Shown piece by piece: positions 9,334-19,183 of a stretch of 64,000 nucleotides of DNA. A program made the position numbers and the translations under genes. Numbering within the stretch: position 1 is the first letter of the stretch; every line of letters begins with the position of its first letter. The DNA comes from Haliea alexandrii. Lineage in GTDB: Bacteria > Pseudomonadota > Gammaproteobacteria > Pseudomonadales > Halieaceae. Under the pieces are notes generated by a model. The model did not search any database. It saw nothing but the letters and a program-made list of their open reading frames with translations, and was not told the DNA's origin. The stretch covers positions 1,444,955 through 1,508,954 of the forward strand of contig NZ_RFLW01000001.1 in assembly GCF_003719295.1 (NCBI RefSeq). The letters run 5' to 3'.

Positions 9334-11078
9334 TCGCCGCTGAGCCGTGCGGGAGGCACCTGCAGGCGCTGCAGCGTCTGCAGCAGGGTGCGGTGTTCGG
9401 GGTCAAGCTGCAGGCCGCTGCGCCAGACGGCAAGCGCATCGTCTTCGCGCCCCAGACTCCAGAGCACTTCGCCCAGGTGCGCCGCAACCTCCGGGTCCTG
9501 CAAGCCGGCCCAGGCACGCTGCAGGTAGTGCAGTGCTTCCTCGGCCCGTTCTTGCCGAAACAGGACCCAGCCCATGCTATCGAGAATGGCTGGCTCCTCT
9601 GGCGCCAGCGCGAGCGCGCGTGAAATCAGCTGCTCGGCCTCTGCAAAGCGGTTGCTGTTGTTGCTCAGTGTGTATCCCAGGGCGTTCAGGGCCGTCGCGT
9701 TGTTGGGGTTGCCTTGCAGGATGTAACGGAGGTCGGCCTCCATGCCTTCCAGATCACCCAGCTGCTCGCGCAGCATGGCGCGGCTGTAGCGCAGGGAGCT
9801 GGCATCCGGCAGCGCGGCCAGGGCCTGATCCAGCAGTGCCACGCTCGCGTCGAGCAGGTCCGCCCGGGTGAGCAGTTCCGACTCCAGGGCAAACAGCTGT
9901 TCAGCAACGGCGGGGTAGGCATCGCGCTGCTGATCGAAGAATGCCGCGCTTTCACTGACGTTGCCCTGCTCAATCAGCAGGCGCCCGACGCGCCCGCGGG
10001 CGTTGAAAAACTCACGGCTGCCCGGGTCCTCTACCTTGCGGTAGGCGGCTATCGCCTCGTCCGGCCGATCCTCCTGCTCCAACACGCGACCCAGGTAGTA
10101 ATTAGCCTCATCAACCCGCTGCTCCAGTGCCAGTACCTGGCGCAAATAGGCTTTGGCCGCGAGGGTGTCGCCGGCGTCCTGGTTGAGTAGCGCGAGAGAG
10201 AGCAGCAAATCACCGTCACGCGGTGAGCGCGCGGAGAGAATCTCAAACTGGCGGCGTGCGGCATCGATGTCCGAGCGGGTCAGCAGCCGTGCGTACTGCA
10301 GGCGCAGAACATTGTTGTCGGGTTGTTCGGCCAGTGCGGCCTCGATGCGCCGGAAGGGCTGCGCTTCTTCTGCCTCCACGCGTAGTTTGGCATCCAGCAT
10401 GAGCCCCTGGGTTTGCCCGGGCTCCTGTGCCAGCAAGCGCTCCACGGTGGCACGCGTGGCGGGTGCGTCTCCCAGTTCATCGAGAATCAGGGCGTGGGTA
10501 AGCAGCAGCCCGCTGTCCTCGGGGCGCTCATTGAGCAGGGCGGCGACGGCGTCGGCGAGTGCCGCTTTCTCACCGGTTGGCAGGTCGCGGAAGCCGCTCA
10601 AGAGCATCGGGAAATTGGCTTGCAGGTCGTTGCGGGCAACCACGGCGAGGTGTGGCACCGCCTGTGCGGGCTGACCCTTGCGGATCAACAGGGTTGCCAG
10701 GGTGTTGTTGGCCTCGGCGCTGTCTGGTTCCAGCTCAACCCACAGGCCCACCGCCTCGTAGGCCTCGGGCTCGCGCTTCATGAACTGGGCGAGGTGCGTT
10801 GTGTGTGCGCTCACCGCCGGTTCGCGCAGCTTCGGCGCCTGCTGCAGATAGGTGGAAAGTGCCGTGTCGTAGTCGTTGCGGCGCAGGGCAAACTCAGCCA
10901 GCAGCAGGGGGTAGATGCTGTCGGCTGGGAAGGCGCGCTCTGGCGGTTCGGGTGCTTCTGTCGCTGTGGTGTCGGCCGCTGCTGGCGCCGTGGCGTCAGT
11001 ATCGGTTGCGGGGGGCAGGTTGGATGCACAACCCCCCAGCGCCAGCAGGAGCGCACTTGTCAGCAAGAGTCTGAACAT
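9330..11078 (-). CDS. TPR-repeat lipoprotein upstream of lolB
   Basis: A 582-residue predicted lipoprotein. The ATG at 11078 opens a short signal ending in ALGGC (lipidated Cys17), followed by an Ala/Thr/Pro-rich linker. From about residue 55 the protein is a chain of tetratricopeptide-type helix pairs, clearest in the C-terminal third (for example NNATALNALGYTLSN and EPAILDSMGWVLFR). TPR arrays bind proteins, so a scaffold role at the outer membrane beside LolB is plausible but not shown. The open frame runs upstream to 11450, overlapping hemA in antisense; that extension lacks a signal peptide at its start and is rejected. Pseudomonads carry a similar gene between lolB and hemA. Confidence 0.88.
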   Translation of the reverse strand: MFRLLLTSALLLALGGCASNLPPATDTDATAPAAADTTATEAPEPPERAFPADSIYPLLLAEFALRRNDYDTALSTYLQQAPKLREPAVSAHTTHLAQFMKREPEAYEAVGLWVELEPDSAEANNTLATLLIRKGQPAQAVPHLAVVARNDLQANFPMLLSGFRDLPTGEKAALADAVAALLNERPEDSGLLLTHALILDELGDAPATRATVERLLAQEPGQTQGLMLDAKLRVEAEEAQPFRRIEAALAEQPDNNVLRLQYARLLTRSDIDAARRQFEILSARSPRDGDLLLSLALLNQDAGDTLAAKAYLRQVLALEQRVDEANYYLGRVLEQEDRPDEAIAAYRKVEDPGSREFFNARGRVGRLLIEQGNVSESAAFFDQQRDAYPAVAEQLFALESELLTRADLLDASVALLDQALAALPDASSLRYSRAMLREQLGDLEGMEADLRYILQGNPNNATALNALGYTLSNNSNRFAEAEQLISRALALAPEEPAILDSMGWVLFRQERAEEALHYLQRAWAGLQDPEVAAHLGEVLWSLGREDDALAVWRSGLQLDPEHRTLLQTLQRLQVPPARLSGE

Positions 11079-11292
11079 GGTCGGGGCAGCGATAGGGTTC
11101 CAGCTTGGGAGTACAATATTGACACACTCGGCGGGTGAATCCCAAGTGCCGCGCGGGTCTTTGCCGTGGCGGGGGCGTAACATGCCTGTCATTCGGCGTA
11201 TAACTTGGTAGAATTGGAGCCCCTCAATACTGGATGTGGTCCGGTTCGCGGCGTCTTCCCGGCCCGCTACCCTCGGAGCCTCGCACGCGGTT
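11079..11292. other. Divergent intergenic region between the TPR lipoprotein gene and hemA
   Basis: These 214 bases separate two divergent operons and must hold both promoters. On the plus strand CTGTCA-17-TAGAAT (listed separately) is the best candidate for hemA. I found no convincing -35/-10 pair for the minus-strand operon and no open frame that looks like a gene. Confidence 0.5.
11186..11214 (+). promoter_or_regulatory. Candidate sigma-70 promoter of hemA
   Basis: CTGTCA (11186-11191) and TAGAAT (11209-11214) lie 17 nt apart, four and five matches to consensus. The start would fall near 11221, giving a leader of about 70 nt before the hemA ATG. An alternative -10, TATAAC at 11199, has no good -35 box. 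Confidence 0.4.
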
Positions 11293-12666
11293 ATGAACCT
11301 CATTGCCCTCGGAATCAACCACAACTCGGCTGGCGTCGAAGTGCGCGAGCGGGTGGCGTTTGCGCCGGAGCAGGTGACGGAAGCGCTTGAGGACGCCTGT
11401 GAGCATGCGGGGCTGGACGAGATCGTGATCCTGTCCACCTGTAATCGCACCGAGCTCTACGCCATGGTGCCGGAGGCCGCGCGGGGCGCCGAGAAGTCGG
11501 CGCAGCTGGTGGACTGGATTGCCAATTACCACCACCTTTCCCGCGATGAACTGCGTCGCGCTGCCTATTACTACGAAGCCGCGGATGCGCTGCGGCACAT
11601 GGTGAAAGTGGCCAGCGGGCTGGACTCCATGGTGCTGGGAGAGCCGCAGATATTCGGCCAGCTCAAGTCGGCCTACGCCGTCGCGGCCGAGGCGGGCACG
11701 ATCGGTGCGGACATGGGCCGCCTGTTCCAGAAGATCTTTGCCCTGGCCAAGCGAGTGCGCACAGACACCGCCATCGGCGAAAACCCGGTCTCGGTTGCCT
11801 ACGCGGCGGTCGACCTCGCCGGACATATTTTTTCCGACCTCGCGGCCTGCGATGCGCTGTTGGTCGGTGCCGGTGAAACCATAGAACTGGTGGCCCGGCA
11901 CCTCATCGAGGCGGGTGTGCGGCGCATTGTGATCGCCAACCGAACACTGGGCAGGGCGCGTGAGCTGGCGCAGAAGTTCGGTGCCGAGGCTGTGCTGCTG
12001 GCGGAAATTCCTGAACACTTGCCGCACGCGGATATCGTGATTACCTCCACGGCCAGCCAGCTGCCTATTCTGGGCAAGGGTGCGGTGGAACAGGCGATCA
12101 AGGTGCGCAAGCACCGGCCGGTATTGATGGTGGACATCGCTGTGCCGCGGGATATTGAAGCGCAGGTGGCCGATCTGCCGGACGTGTATCTCTATACCGT
12201 GGATGACCTGCGGGACATCGTCGAGCAGAACCTGCGCAGCCGCCAGACGGAGGCGCGCAAGGCCGACCAGCTGATAGAAGAAGGCGTCAGCCAGTACCTG
12301 GAAGAGCTGCGCAGCCTCGCCGCGGTCGACAGCGTGCGCCAGTACCGTGACATGGCTGAATCGATTCGCGAGCTGGAGTTGCAGCGTGCCCTGCGCGCTC
12401 TGGCCCGCGGCGATGACCCACAGCAAATCGTTGCGCAGCTTGCGCGCGGCATCACCAACAAGCTGATTCACGCCCCCACTGCCGGCCTCAAGCGCGCCAG
12501 TGCGGAGGGCCGGCAGGATCTTCTGGCTGGCGCACGCCGACTGTTGGGGCTGGAAGGTGCCGGGCCTGCCGCTCACAATGCCGGCACAGCCGAGCCCGCC
12601 GACGGCGACTCAACATTGCCTGTCACATCGCAAGTCCAATCCCGAGTAGATCGAACCCTGCAATGA
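11293..12666 (+). CDS. hemA: Glutamyl-tRNA reductase
   Basis: Reduces glutamyl-tRNA to glutamate-1-semialdehyde with NADPH, the first step of C5-pathway haem synthesis. The 457-residue protein has the nucleophile Cys50 in [12 protein letters not shown], the [16 protein letters not shown] substrate-binding stretch, a Rossmann NADPH domain ([15 protein letters not shown]) and a C-terminal helical dimerisation domain. The ATG at 11293 matches the family N-terminus [10 protein letters not shown]; upstream in-frame starts would only add unrelated residues. Its stop overlaps the prfA start by 4 nt. Confidence 0.96.
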   Translation: MNLIALGINHNSAGVEVRERVAFAPEQVTEALEDACEHAGLDEIVILSTCNRTELYAMVPEAARGAEKSAQLVDWIANYHHLSRDELRRAAYYYEAADALRHMVKVASGLDSMVLGEPQIFGQLKSAYAVAAEAGTIGADMGRLFQKIFALAKRVRTDTAIGENPVSVAYAAVDLAGHIFSDLAACDALLVGAGETIELVARHLIEAGVRRIVIANRTLGRARELAQKFGAEAVLLAEIPEHLPHADIVITSTASQLPILGKGAVEQAIKVRKHRPVLMVDIAVPRDIEAQVADLPDVYLYTVDDLRDIVEQNLRSRQTEARKADQLIEEGVSQYLEELRSLAAVDSVRQYRDMAESIRELELQRALRALARGDDPQQIVAQLARGITNKLIHAPTAGLKRASAEGRQDLLAGARRLLGLEGAGPAAHNAGTAEPADGDSTLPVTSQVQSRVDRTLQ

Positions 12667-13748
12667 AAGCTTCCCTGCTGACCAAACTGGATGCCCTCAC
12701 TGACCGCCACGAGGAGGTATCGGCACTGCTCGGCGACGCCGAGACCATCGCCGACCAGAACCGCTTTCGGGAGCTGTCCCGCGAATTCTCCGAGCTGGAA
12801 CAGGTGGTGAGCTGTTACCACGACTACAGCCGTGTGCGCGCAGACCTCGACGAGGCGCGCAGCATGCTGCAGGAAGCCGATGCCGACCTCGTGGCCATGG
12901 CCGAAGAGGAAATCAGCAGTGGTACCGAACGCCTTGAGACGCTGGAGCGGGAATTGCAGACGTTGCTGCTGCCCCGCGACCCGCAGGACTCCTGCAACGT
13001 GTTCCTGGAGATTCGCGCGGGTACGGGTGGTGACGAAGCGGCGATTTTCTCTGGTGACCTGTTCCGCATGTACAGCCGCTATGCGGAGACCATGGGCTGG
13101 AAAATCGAGGTTCTCTCCGAGCGTCCGGGCGAGCACGGTGGCTTCAAGGAAATCATCAGCCTTGTCGAAGGGCGCGATGTGTACGCCCACCTCAAATTCG
13201 AATCCGGTGCGCACCGGGTGCAGCGGGTTCCCGAGACAGAGTCGCAGGGGCGTATCCACACATCGGCCTGCACCGTGGCGGTGATGCCGGAGCCGGATGA
13301 GGTGGCGGTAGGCGCCATCAGCAAGGGTGACATTCGCGTGGACACCTTTCGCGCCTCTGGCGCCGGTGGCCAGCACGTCAACAAAACCGATTCCGCGGTG
13401 CGTATCACTCACCTGCCCAGCGGTATTGTGGTCGAGTGCCAGGACGAGCGCTCGCAGCACAAGAACCGCGCGCGGGCCATGTCGCTGTTGCAGGCGAAAC
13501 TGCAGACCTCGGCGCAGGACAAGCAGGCGGCCGAGCAGGCCGAGCAACGGCGCAATCTGGTCGGTACCGGTGACCGTTCGGACCGTATCCGTACCTATAA
13601 CTTCCCCCAGGGACGGGTGACAGATCATCGCATCAACCTGACGCTGTACAAACTCGACGAGGTGATTGCGGGCGAGCTGGGCGCCGTCATCGGTCCCCTG
13701 CGGCAGGAGTACCAGGCCGATCAGCTGGCGGCTCTGGCGGCGCATTGA
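12663..13748 (+). CDS. prfA: Peptide chain release factor 1
   Basis: Recognises UAA and UAG and releases the finished peptide. The 361-residue protein contains the GGQ motif in [13 protein letters not shown], which is methylated on Gln by the product of the next gene, PrmC. The codon-reading P-x-T loop is visible as PETESQG after VQRV. Length is normal. Its start overlaps hemA (ATGA) and its stop shares one base with the prmC start. Confidence 0.97.
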   Translation: MKASLLTKLDALTDRHEEVSALLGDAETIADQNRFRELSREFSELEQVVSCYHDYSRVRADLDEARSMLQEADADLVAMAEEEISSGTERLETLERELQTLLLPRDPQDSCNVFLEIRAGTGGDEAAIFSGDLFRMYSRYAETMGWKIEVLSERPGEHGGFKEIISLVEGRDVYAHLKFESGAHRVQRVPETESQGRIHTSACTVAVMPEPDEVAVGAISKGDIRVDTFRASGAGGQHVNKTDSAVRITHLPSGIVVECQDERSQHKNRARAMSLLQAKLQTSAQDKQAAEQAEQRRNLVGTGDRSDRIRTYNFPQGRVTDHRINLTLYKLDEVIAGELGAVIGPLRQEYQADQLAALAAH

Positions 13749-14581
13749 TGTCCGCCGTCGAGGCTTGCCTGCGCGCTGGCAGCGATCTGCCGGGTGACAG
13801 CGCACGCCGCGACGCCGAAATTCTTCTCACTCATGTCCTGGGGAAACCCCGCAGCTGGCTCTACGCCTGGCCGGACGCGCAGCTGACGCCCGCGCAGGCC
13901 GAGCATTATGCCGAGCTGCTGGCCAGGCGCCGGGCGGGAGAGCCCGTGGCTTACCTGACTGGCGTGCGCGAGTTCTGGTCGCTGAACCTCGAGGTCACCT
14001 CGGCCACACTCATTCCGCGCCCGGAGACGGAAACCCTGGTTGACTGGGCGCTGGCGTTGCCCTTGCCAGTGGACGCCCGTGTGCTGGACCTCGGCACGGG
14101 CTCCGGTGCCATTGCCATCGCCCTGGCGGTGGAGCGCACCGGTTGGGACCTCACCGCGCTGGATGCCGCCGCGCCCGCCCTCGCCGTGGCTGAACGCAAT
14201 GTCGCGCGGCTCTGCCCGGGCCGCGTGCAGTGCCTGCAGTCGCACTGGTTTGCCGCCGTGGCCGGCCGGCAGTACGCCCTGGTGGTGAGTAATCCGCCTT
14301 ACGTGGAGAGCGACAGCCCCTGGCTGGCACAAGGCGACGTGCGCTTCGAGCCGGCCTCGGCGCTGGTCGCCGGTGAACGCGGGCTGGATGATCTCCAGGC
14401 CCTGTGTGCCGCAGCACCGGCACATGTGGCGCCCGGTGGCTGGCTGCTGCTTGAGCACGGTTATCAACAGGGGGCGGCGGTGCGCGAGCTGATGCGGGCG
14501 AGCGGCTTTGTTGCCGTCGAGACGCGCTGCGACCTCGCCGGCCATGAGCGGGTCACCGGTGGTTGCCGGCGTGCTGACTGA
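13748..14581 (+). CDS. prmC: Release-factor glutamine methyltransferase
   Basis: Methylates the Gln of the GGQ motif in release factors using S-adenosylmethionine. The 277-residue protein has an N-terminal helical domain, the SAM-binding LDLGTGSGAIAIALA and the catalytic NPPY (in VVSNPPYVES) that holds the target Gln amide. The ATG at 13748 overlaps the prfA stop by one base. The 3' end overlaps the next gene. Confidence 0.96.
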   Translation: MSAVEACLRAGSDLPGDSARRDAEILLTHVLGKPRSWLYAWPDAQLTPAQAEHYAELLARRRAGEPVAYLTGVREFWSLNLEVTSATLIPRPETETLVDWALALPLPVDARVLDLGTGSGAIAIALAVERTGWDLTALDAAAPALAVAERNVARLCPGRVQCLQSHWFAAVAGRQYALVVSNPPYVESDSPWLAQGDVRFEPASALVAGERGLDDLQALCAAAPAHVAPGGWLLLEHGYQQGAAVRELMRASGFVAVETRCDLAGHERVTGGCRRAD

Positions 14582-15329
14582 AGCCGAACTGGCGCGGTAC
14601 AGCCGGCAGATTCTGCTGCCCGATTTCGATATTGCGGGGCAGGAGACACTGGGACGGGCCTGTGTGCTGATTGTGGGCCTGGGTGGCCTGGGCAGTCCGG
14701 CAGCGCTGTATCTCGCCGCGGCCGGCGTGGGTCATTTGCGGCTCGCTGATGGCGACACGGTGGAGCTGAGTAATCTGCAGCGGCAGATCGTACACGATGA
14801 GGCCTCGCTGGGGGTGAACAAGGCGCGGTCCGCGGCGCAGCGGTTGGCGGCTTTGAACAGCGCCACGCAGTTGCACGTTTTCGAGGAGTGCCTGCAGGGC
14901 AGTGCGCTGGCTGTCGCGATCGCCGGAGCGGACCTGGTGGTGGACGCCAGCGACAGTTTTGCTACCCGCTATGCGCTCAATCGGGCATGTCTTGATGCGG
15001 GTGTACCGTTGTTGTCTGCCGCCGCCGTGCGCCTGGAGGGGCAGCTGGCCCTGTTCGATACGCGCGCGGGTGGAGCCTGTTACCGCTGCCTGTACCCGCT
15101 GGCCGCGGCGGATGACCAGCGTCAGGCCTGTGCCGAGAGCGGCGTACTCGGGCCGGTGGTGGGTGTACTGGGGTCGCTGCTGGCGCTGGAGGCGGTGAAA
15201 TTCCTGGCGGGTATGCAGACCTTGCAAGACGAGGTCTTGATGCTGGATTTACGCTCCCTCGCCCAGTACCGTCTGCGCCTCCAGCGCCGCCCGGACTGTA
15301 GCGAGTGTGGCAGCGGCGCGGCGCCGTGA
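14544..15329 (+). CDS. moeB: MoeB/ThiF-family sulfur-carrier adenylyltransferase
   Basis: E1-like enzyme that adenylates the C-terminal Gly of a small sulfur carrier such as MoaD or ThiS, for molybdopterin or thiamine synthesis. The 261 residues show the ATP-binding GLGGLGSPAALYLAAAGVG, the SNLQRQ and NKA motifs, and two CxxC pairs (CYRC and CSEC) that bind structural zinc. It follows prmC with an overlap, as in pseudomonads, where it is called moeB. MoaD versus ThiS as partner cannot be decided here. The start could instead be GTG at 14571, which brings the N-terminus closer to E. coli MoeB. Confidence 0.88.
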   Translation: MSGSPVVAGVLTEAELARYSRQILLPDFDIAGQETLGRACVLIVGLGGLGSPAALYLAAAGVGHLRLADGDTVELSNLQRQIVHDEASLGVNKARSAAQRLAALNSATQLHVFEECLQGSALAVAIAGADLVVDASDSFATRYALNRACLDAGVPLLSAAAVRLEGQLALFDTRAGGACYRCLYPLAAADDQRQACAESGVLGPVVGVLGSLLALEAVKFLAGMQTLQDEVLMLDLRSLAQYRLRLQRRPDCSECGSGAAP

Positions 15330-15396
15330 GCGCACAGGGTGGCAAACTTTTTGTCCGCCGCGGGGTCACACAGTCACGGACGGGAGAGAATGCACT

Positions 15397-16011
15397 ATGA
15401 ATTGGCTGGTTGGGCAATACTACCGCTTGCACAATGGGGTGTTTGGCGCGCTGCGCCACGTGGACTGGCTGGCGCCGCTGGCGCTCAGATTGTATCTGGT
15501 TCCGGTGTTCTGGATGGCGGGCACGCAGAAAATCGCTGGCATGGAGAGCACCATCGAGTGGTTCGGCAATGCACAGTGGGGCCTCGGCTTGCCGTTTCCT
15601 GCCGTGCTTGCCCACCTCGCTGCCTATACCGAGGCGATAGGCGCCCTGCTGTTGCTGATCGGCCTGGCGACACGCTGGGTGGCATTGCCGCTGCTGATCA
15701 CCATGCTGGTCGCCGCCTGGTCGGTGCACTGGCAGAACGGCTGGGCCGCGATTGCCGACTCGGGCGCGGAGGAGATAGCTGTGCGCCTTGGCACGGCGCG
15801 CGATATCCTGCGTGAGCACGGTAACTACAGCTGGCTCACGGAACACGGTAACCTGGTGGTGCTCAATAATGGCATTGAGTTTGCCGCGACCTATTTCGTC
15901 ATGCTGTTGGCGTTGTTGTTCACCGGCGGCGGACGTTTTGTCAGCGTCGATTACTTCCTCGCGCGCCTGTATCCGCGCGGCAGCACGGCGCGGACAAAAA
16001 TGCTAGACTAG
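15397..16011 (+). CDS. DoxX-family membrane protein
   Basis: A 204-residue protein with about four membrane helices, matching the DoxX family: [19 protein letters not shown] at about 28-46, an acidic helix with [18 protein letters not shown], then two further hydrophobic segments. The ATG at 15397 has GGGAGAG 8 nt upstream. DoxX proteins occur as quinol-oxidase subunits and in oxidative-stress complexes, but most bacterial members have no proven role. It stands between the moeB-like gene and the RNA helicase gene, which says little about function. Confidence 0.82.
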   Translation: MNWLVGQYYRLHNGVFGALRHVDWLAPLALRLYLVPVFWMAGTQKIAGMESTIEWFGNAQWGLGLPFPAVLAHLAAYTEAIGALLLLIGLATRWVALPLLITMLVAAWSVHWQNGWAAIADSGAEEIAVRLGTARDILREHGNYSWLTEHGNLVVLNNGIEFAATYFVMLLALLFTGGGRFVSVDYFLARLYPRGSTARTKMLD

Positions 16012-16022
16012 CGCACCTTTGC

Positions 16023-17444
16023 ATGCTTGAACCCAGACAGGACGCAACCTTGATCAAGAGCCTACTCGGCCGTGGTAGCAAGAGCGCCAATAGCGACTCA
16101 GCCACGCCGCCCCCTCCGATAGCCACTGGCAGCGATTCGACCCATGATTCAACGCATGGTAAGCCCGCGCGTGGCCCCGGCCACAGTGATCGCGGCCAGG
16201 GCAAGCCCGGCAAGCCGCGCGCGCGCAAGGCCGCGGCCCCCGAAAAGCCCTGGAGCCTGGACGACTTCCCGGTGGAGCCCGAGGAGGGCAAAACGCGCTT
16301 CCATGACCTCGGTCTGCGCGACGAGTTGATGCGCGGCATCGCCGGCCTCGGCTTCAGCTATTGTTCGCCCATCCAGGCCGCAATTCTGCCGCACACCCTG
16401 CAGGGTCACGACGCGATCGGCAAGGCGCAGACGGGTACCGGCAAGACCGCGGCATTCCTGATTACCGTATTCAATGACCTGCTTTGCCATCCACAGGAAG
16501 GCGAGCGTTTCCTCGGCGAGCCACGGGCCCTGGTGATTGCACCGACGCGGGAGCTGGTCATGCAGATTGCCGCCGATGCCGAGGATCTGGCGCGCTTTTC
16601 CGGCCTTAAAGTGGTGACGCTCATTGGCGGCATGGACTACCAGAAGCAGCTCAACCGGCTGAACAGCGATGTGGTCGACCTTGTGGTGGCCACTCCGGGC
16701 CGCTTGATCGACTTCATGCAGCGCCGCGACCTGTTCCTGGATCGCGTGGAAACGCTGGTGCTGGATGAAGCGGATCGCATGCTGGACATGGGCTTCATTC
16801 CCCAGGTGAAGCGCATTGTGCGCGCCACGCCTGCCAAACAGGACCGGCAGACCCTGCTGTTTTCTGCGACCTTTACCCAGGACATCATCAACCTGTCGCA
16901 ACAGTGGACCTGGGAGCCGGTGACGGTGGAAATCGAACCCGACCATGTCGCCACTGACTCTGTGGACCAGAAGGTGTATCTGGTCAGCAGCGAGCAGCGC
17001 TACCGGCTGCTGGTCAACCTGGTGCGCAGCCCTGAAGCCAGCGCGGTGATCGTATTTGCCAATCGCCGCGACCAGGTGCGCAGGCTGCATGAGCGCCTGC
17101 GCAAGGCCGGCGTGTCCTGCGGCATTCTCTCAGGTGAAATTCCCCAGGCCAAGCGCACGAGTACCCTGGCGCAGTTCAAGAAGGGTGATATCAAGGTGCT
17201 GGTGGCCACCGATGTGGCGGGCCGCGGCATTCACGTCGACGGCGTGAGCCATGTAGTAAACTACAATTTGCCTGAAGATCCTGACGACTACGTCCACCGC
17301 ATCGGGCGCACCGGGCGGGCGGGCGCAACCGGGGTGTCTATCAGCTTCGCCAGCGAAGACGATGCGTTCCTCTTGCCGGACATCGAAGCCTTGCTGGGCG
17401 AACGGCTCGAGTGTACACACCCACCGAAATCACTGCTCGCGTAA
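16023..17444 (+). CDS. rhlB: DEAD-box ATP-dependent RNA helicase, RhlB-like
   Basis: Unwinds RNA; in gammaproteobacteria RhlB works with the RNA degradosome. The 473-residue protein has a basic, Pro/Gly-rich N-terminal tail (to about 80), then the helicase motifs in order: Q motif ([10 protein letters not shown]), [29 protein letters not shown], and in domain 2 ATDVAGRGI and [10 protein letters not shown]. There is no Shine-Dalgarno site before the ATG at 16023; TTG at 16050 has AGGA 7 nt upstream and gives a start MIKSLLGRG, so it may be the true start. The 3' end overlaps convergent cysZ by 15 nt. Confidence 0.92.
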   Translation: MLEPRQDATLIKSLLGRGSKSANSDSATPPPPIATGSDSTHDSTHGKPARGPGHSDRGQGKPGKPRARKAAAPEKPWSLDDFPVEPEEGKTRFHDLGLRDELMRGIAGLGFSYCSPIQAAILPHTLQGHDAIGKAQTGTGKTAAFLITVFNDLLCHPQEGERFLGEPRALVIAPTRELVMQIAADAEDLARFSGLKVVTLIGGMDYQKQLNRLNSDVVDLVVATPGRLIDFMQRRDLFLDRVETLVLDEADRMLDMGFIPQVKRIVRATPAKQDRQTLLFSATFTQDIINLSQQWTWEPVTVEIEPDHVATDSVDQKVYLVSSEQRYRLLVNLVRSPEASAVIVFANRRDQVRRLHERLRKAGVSCGILSGEIPQAKRTSTLAQFKKGDIKVLVATDVAGRGIHVDGVSHVVNYNLPEDPDDYVHRIGRTGRAGATGVSISFASEDDAFLLPDIEALLGERLECTHPPKSLLA

Positions 17445-18164
17445 TTCTTCGCACCAGAGCAGGGTGGCGCCGACAACTGCCGCGGGTACCACGAAGAAAT
17501 TGATCACTGGTATCCCGGCACAGAGCGCGACCACGCCGCCAAAACCCAGGCTGCTCAGCCGCTTGCGAGCCACCGCGGATTTCACTGCGGCAAACCCCAG
17601 TTGGTGGTTGTCTACCGGGTAGTCCACGAACTGGATGCTCATCATCCAGGCGCCAAGCAGGAACCAAAGCAGCGGTGCCGCCAGGTTGACTCCCGGGACG
17701 AAACTGAGGATCAGCACCAGCAGTGCCATGGGGATGTAGTAGGCCAGCTTGGCCAGTTCCCGCAGCAGCGCGCGGGGCACTGAGAGCAGTGCGGCCACAG
17801 GCCCTTCCAGCGCATCGACGGGCTGTCCGGTGAACAGCTCCTCGGCTTTTTCCGCGAGCAGGTTGTTGAACGGCGAGGCGATCAGCAGCGCCACGGCGGT
17901 AAACGTGTAGCCGGCGATCAGGCCGAATACGGCCACCAGCAGTGGCCAGATAATCCATTCCAAAAAACCCAGCCAGCCCGGCAGGGCTGCCATCCACTCA
18001 TTGATGGTGCGCCCGAGAAAGCTGAAGGTGAAGCCCAGCAGCGAGGCGAAGATGATGATGTTCACCAACAGGGGGACGATGACGAACAGGCGCAGTGCGG
18101 GGTGAGTGAGTAAGCGGGCCCCGCGGAACAGATAGTCCGCGCCGCGAGCAAGGTTGCCTTCCAT
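17430..18164 (-). CDS. cysZ: Sulfate transporter CysZ (EI24-domain protein)
   Basis: Inner-membrane protein of 244 residues with four long hydrophobic regions, matching CysZ, which brings sulfate in for cysteine synthesis. The stretch [16 protein letters not shown] and the later [14 protein letters not shown] are characteristic of the family. The ATG at 18164 is chosen: GAGGAG lies 11 nt upstream and the protein then begins with [15 protein letters not shown] as expected; earlier in-frame starts add a non-conserved tail. Its 3' end overlaps the helicase gene by 15 nt. Confidence 0.88.
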   Translation of the reverse strand: MEGNLARGADYLFRGARLLTHPALRLFVIVPLLVNIIIFASLLGFTFSFLGRTINEWMAALPGWLGFLEWIIWPLLVAVFGLIAGYTFTAVALLIASPFNNLLAEKAEELFTGQPVDALEGPVAALLSVPRALLRELAKLAYYIPMALLVLILSFVPGVNLAAPLLWFLLGAWMMSIQFVDYPVDNHQLGFAAVKSAVARKRLSSLGFGGVVALCAGIPVINFFVVPAAVVGATLLWCEELREQ

Positions 18165-18247
18165 TCTGAGTGTGACTCCTCGTTGGTGGGCGTGAAACCC
18201 GATGGGCTGGCGCGTTATAATGATGCACTGCATGGGAGCGGGAAGCC

Positions 18248-18853
18248 ATGGCTGACAACGAATCTGAGCTGTTTTTCCAGGAGGTGGCGGATGTGAAGCC
18301 ACTTAAACGCGAGCAACGGGTGCAACTGGCCCCCGGTGGCGATGACCGCGACCGCTCGCTCGCGGAGCGTCGTGAAGCGGCGGTTACCGGCCGCGAAACG
18401 GACAGGAACACCCTCAGCGACCGCGAAGCGGAGCCGCTGGATGCGTGGTATGTGCTGGAGTTCAAGCGTCCCGGCGTGCAAAACGGTGTCTACCGGAAGC
18501 TGCGTCAGGGACGCTATGAGCAGGAGGCGCGTCTGGACCTGCACCGCATGACGGTCGCCGTGGCGCGGCGGGAGCTGTTTGCCTTTCTCGAACAGTGCCA
18601 CGAGCTGGGCCTGCGCAGCGTATTGCTGATTCACGGCAAGGGCGAACGCAAGGTGGAGCGAGAGCGCAGTGCGGTGCTGAAGGGGCATGTGCACGTGTGG
18701 CTACAGGAGGTACCCATCGTGCAGGCCTATCACAGTGCCCAGCCGCAGCACGGTGGCACCGGCGCGGTCTATGTGCTGTTGCGCAAGAGCGAAGAGCAGA
18801 AACGCAAAAACCGTGAACGCTTCATGAAAGGGCGCGTGCCGATCGATCGCTGA
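18248..18853 (+). CDS. Smr-domain protein (YdaL/SmrA-like nuclease)
   Basis: A 201-residue soluble protein. The first 90 residues are charged and low in hydrophobicity; the C-terminal part is an Smr domain, shown by LDLHRMTVAVARRELFAF (about 96-113) and the glycine loop VLLIHGKGERK. Smr domains nick or cut nucleic acids and stand-alone gammaproteobacterial versions are poorly understood. The basic tail KRKNRERFMKGR may bind nucleic acid. A GGGAG site precedes the ATG. It is divergent from cysZ. Confidence 0.85.
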   Translation: MADNESELFFQEVADVKPLKREQRVQLAPGGDDRDRSLAERREAAVTGRETDRNTLSDREAEPLDAWYVLEFKRPGVQNGVYRKLRQGRYEQEARLDLHRMTVAVARRELFAFLEQCHELGLRSVLLIHGKGERKVERERSAVLKGHVHVWLQEVPIVQAYHSAQPQHGGTGAVYVLLRKSEEQKRKNRERFMKGRVPIDR

Positions 18854-18892
18854 CCCCGGCGAGTGTCCCGGGTAACGCGGCCCGTTCGCGTG

Positions 18893-19183
18893 TCAGTGCC
18901 CGCCGGCCTGACGCAGGATATGTGCGTACTCAGCGCCGTGACGGTGCTCCCCGATGATCTCCACTACCGTGCGGCCGTCCTTGCCCGTGGCCGCGAGGTT
19001 GCGTCCGTCGGCAACGAAAAAGCCGACGAAGAGTTCAAAGTCGGCGGCGCGCATGCTCTGGTAGGCTTTCAGCAGCATATGGAAGTCGTGGTCAGAGCCG
19101 TCGTGCGCGCGCACGCCGAGAAAGCTGCGGATGTGGTCTTCGGTCCAGACCTCGTCGATGACCTTTTCCTTGTCTTTTCTCAT
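18893..19183 (-). CDS. Small conserved protein, PA4642 family
   Basis: A 96-residue soluble protein starting [18 protein letters not shown] and containing [17 protein letters not shown] and [14 protein letters not shown]. This matches my memory of the short pseudomonad protein family named after PA4642, whose function is unknown. Its ATG overlaps the gatB stop by 4 nt, so it is coupled to the amidotransferase genes. An ankyrin-like end (GRTVVEII) is suggestive only. Confidence 0.72.
   Translation of the reverse strand: MRKDKEKVIDEVWTEDHIRSFLGVRAHDGSDHDFHMLLKAYQSMRAADFELFVGFFVADGRNLAATGKDGRTVVEIIGEHRHGAEYAHILRQAGGH

Noticed and set aside
11079-11450. N-terminal extension of the TPR lipoprotein antisense to hemA
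   Set aside because: The extension hides the lipoprotein signal and overlaps the start of hemA; the ATG at 11078 gives a proper signal and lipobox.
11224-13805. Two long minus-strand frames opposite hemA and prfA
   Set aside because: Both mirror conserved genes; long antisense frames are common in GC-rich DNA.
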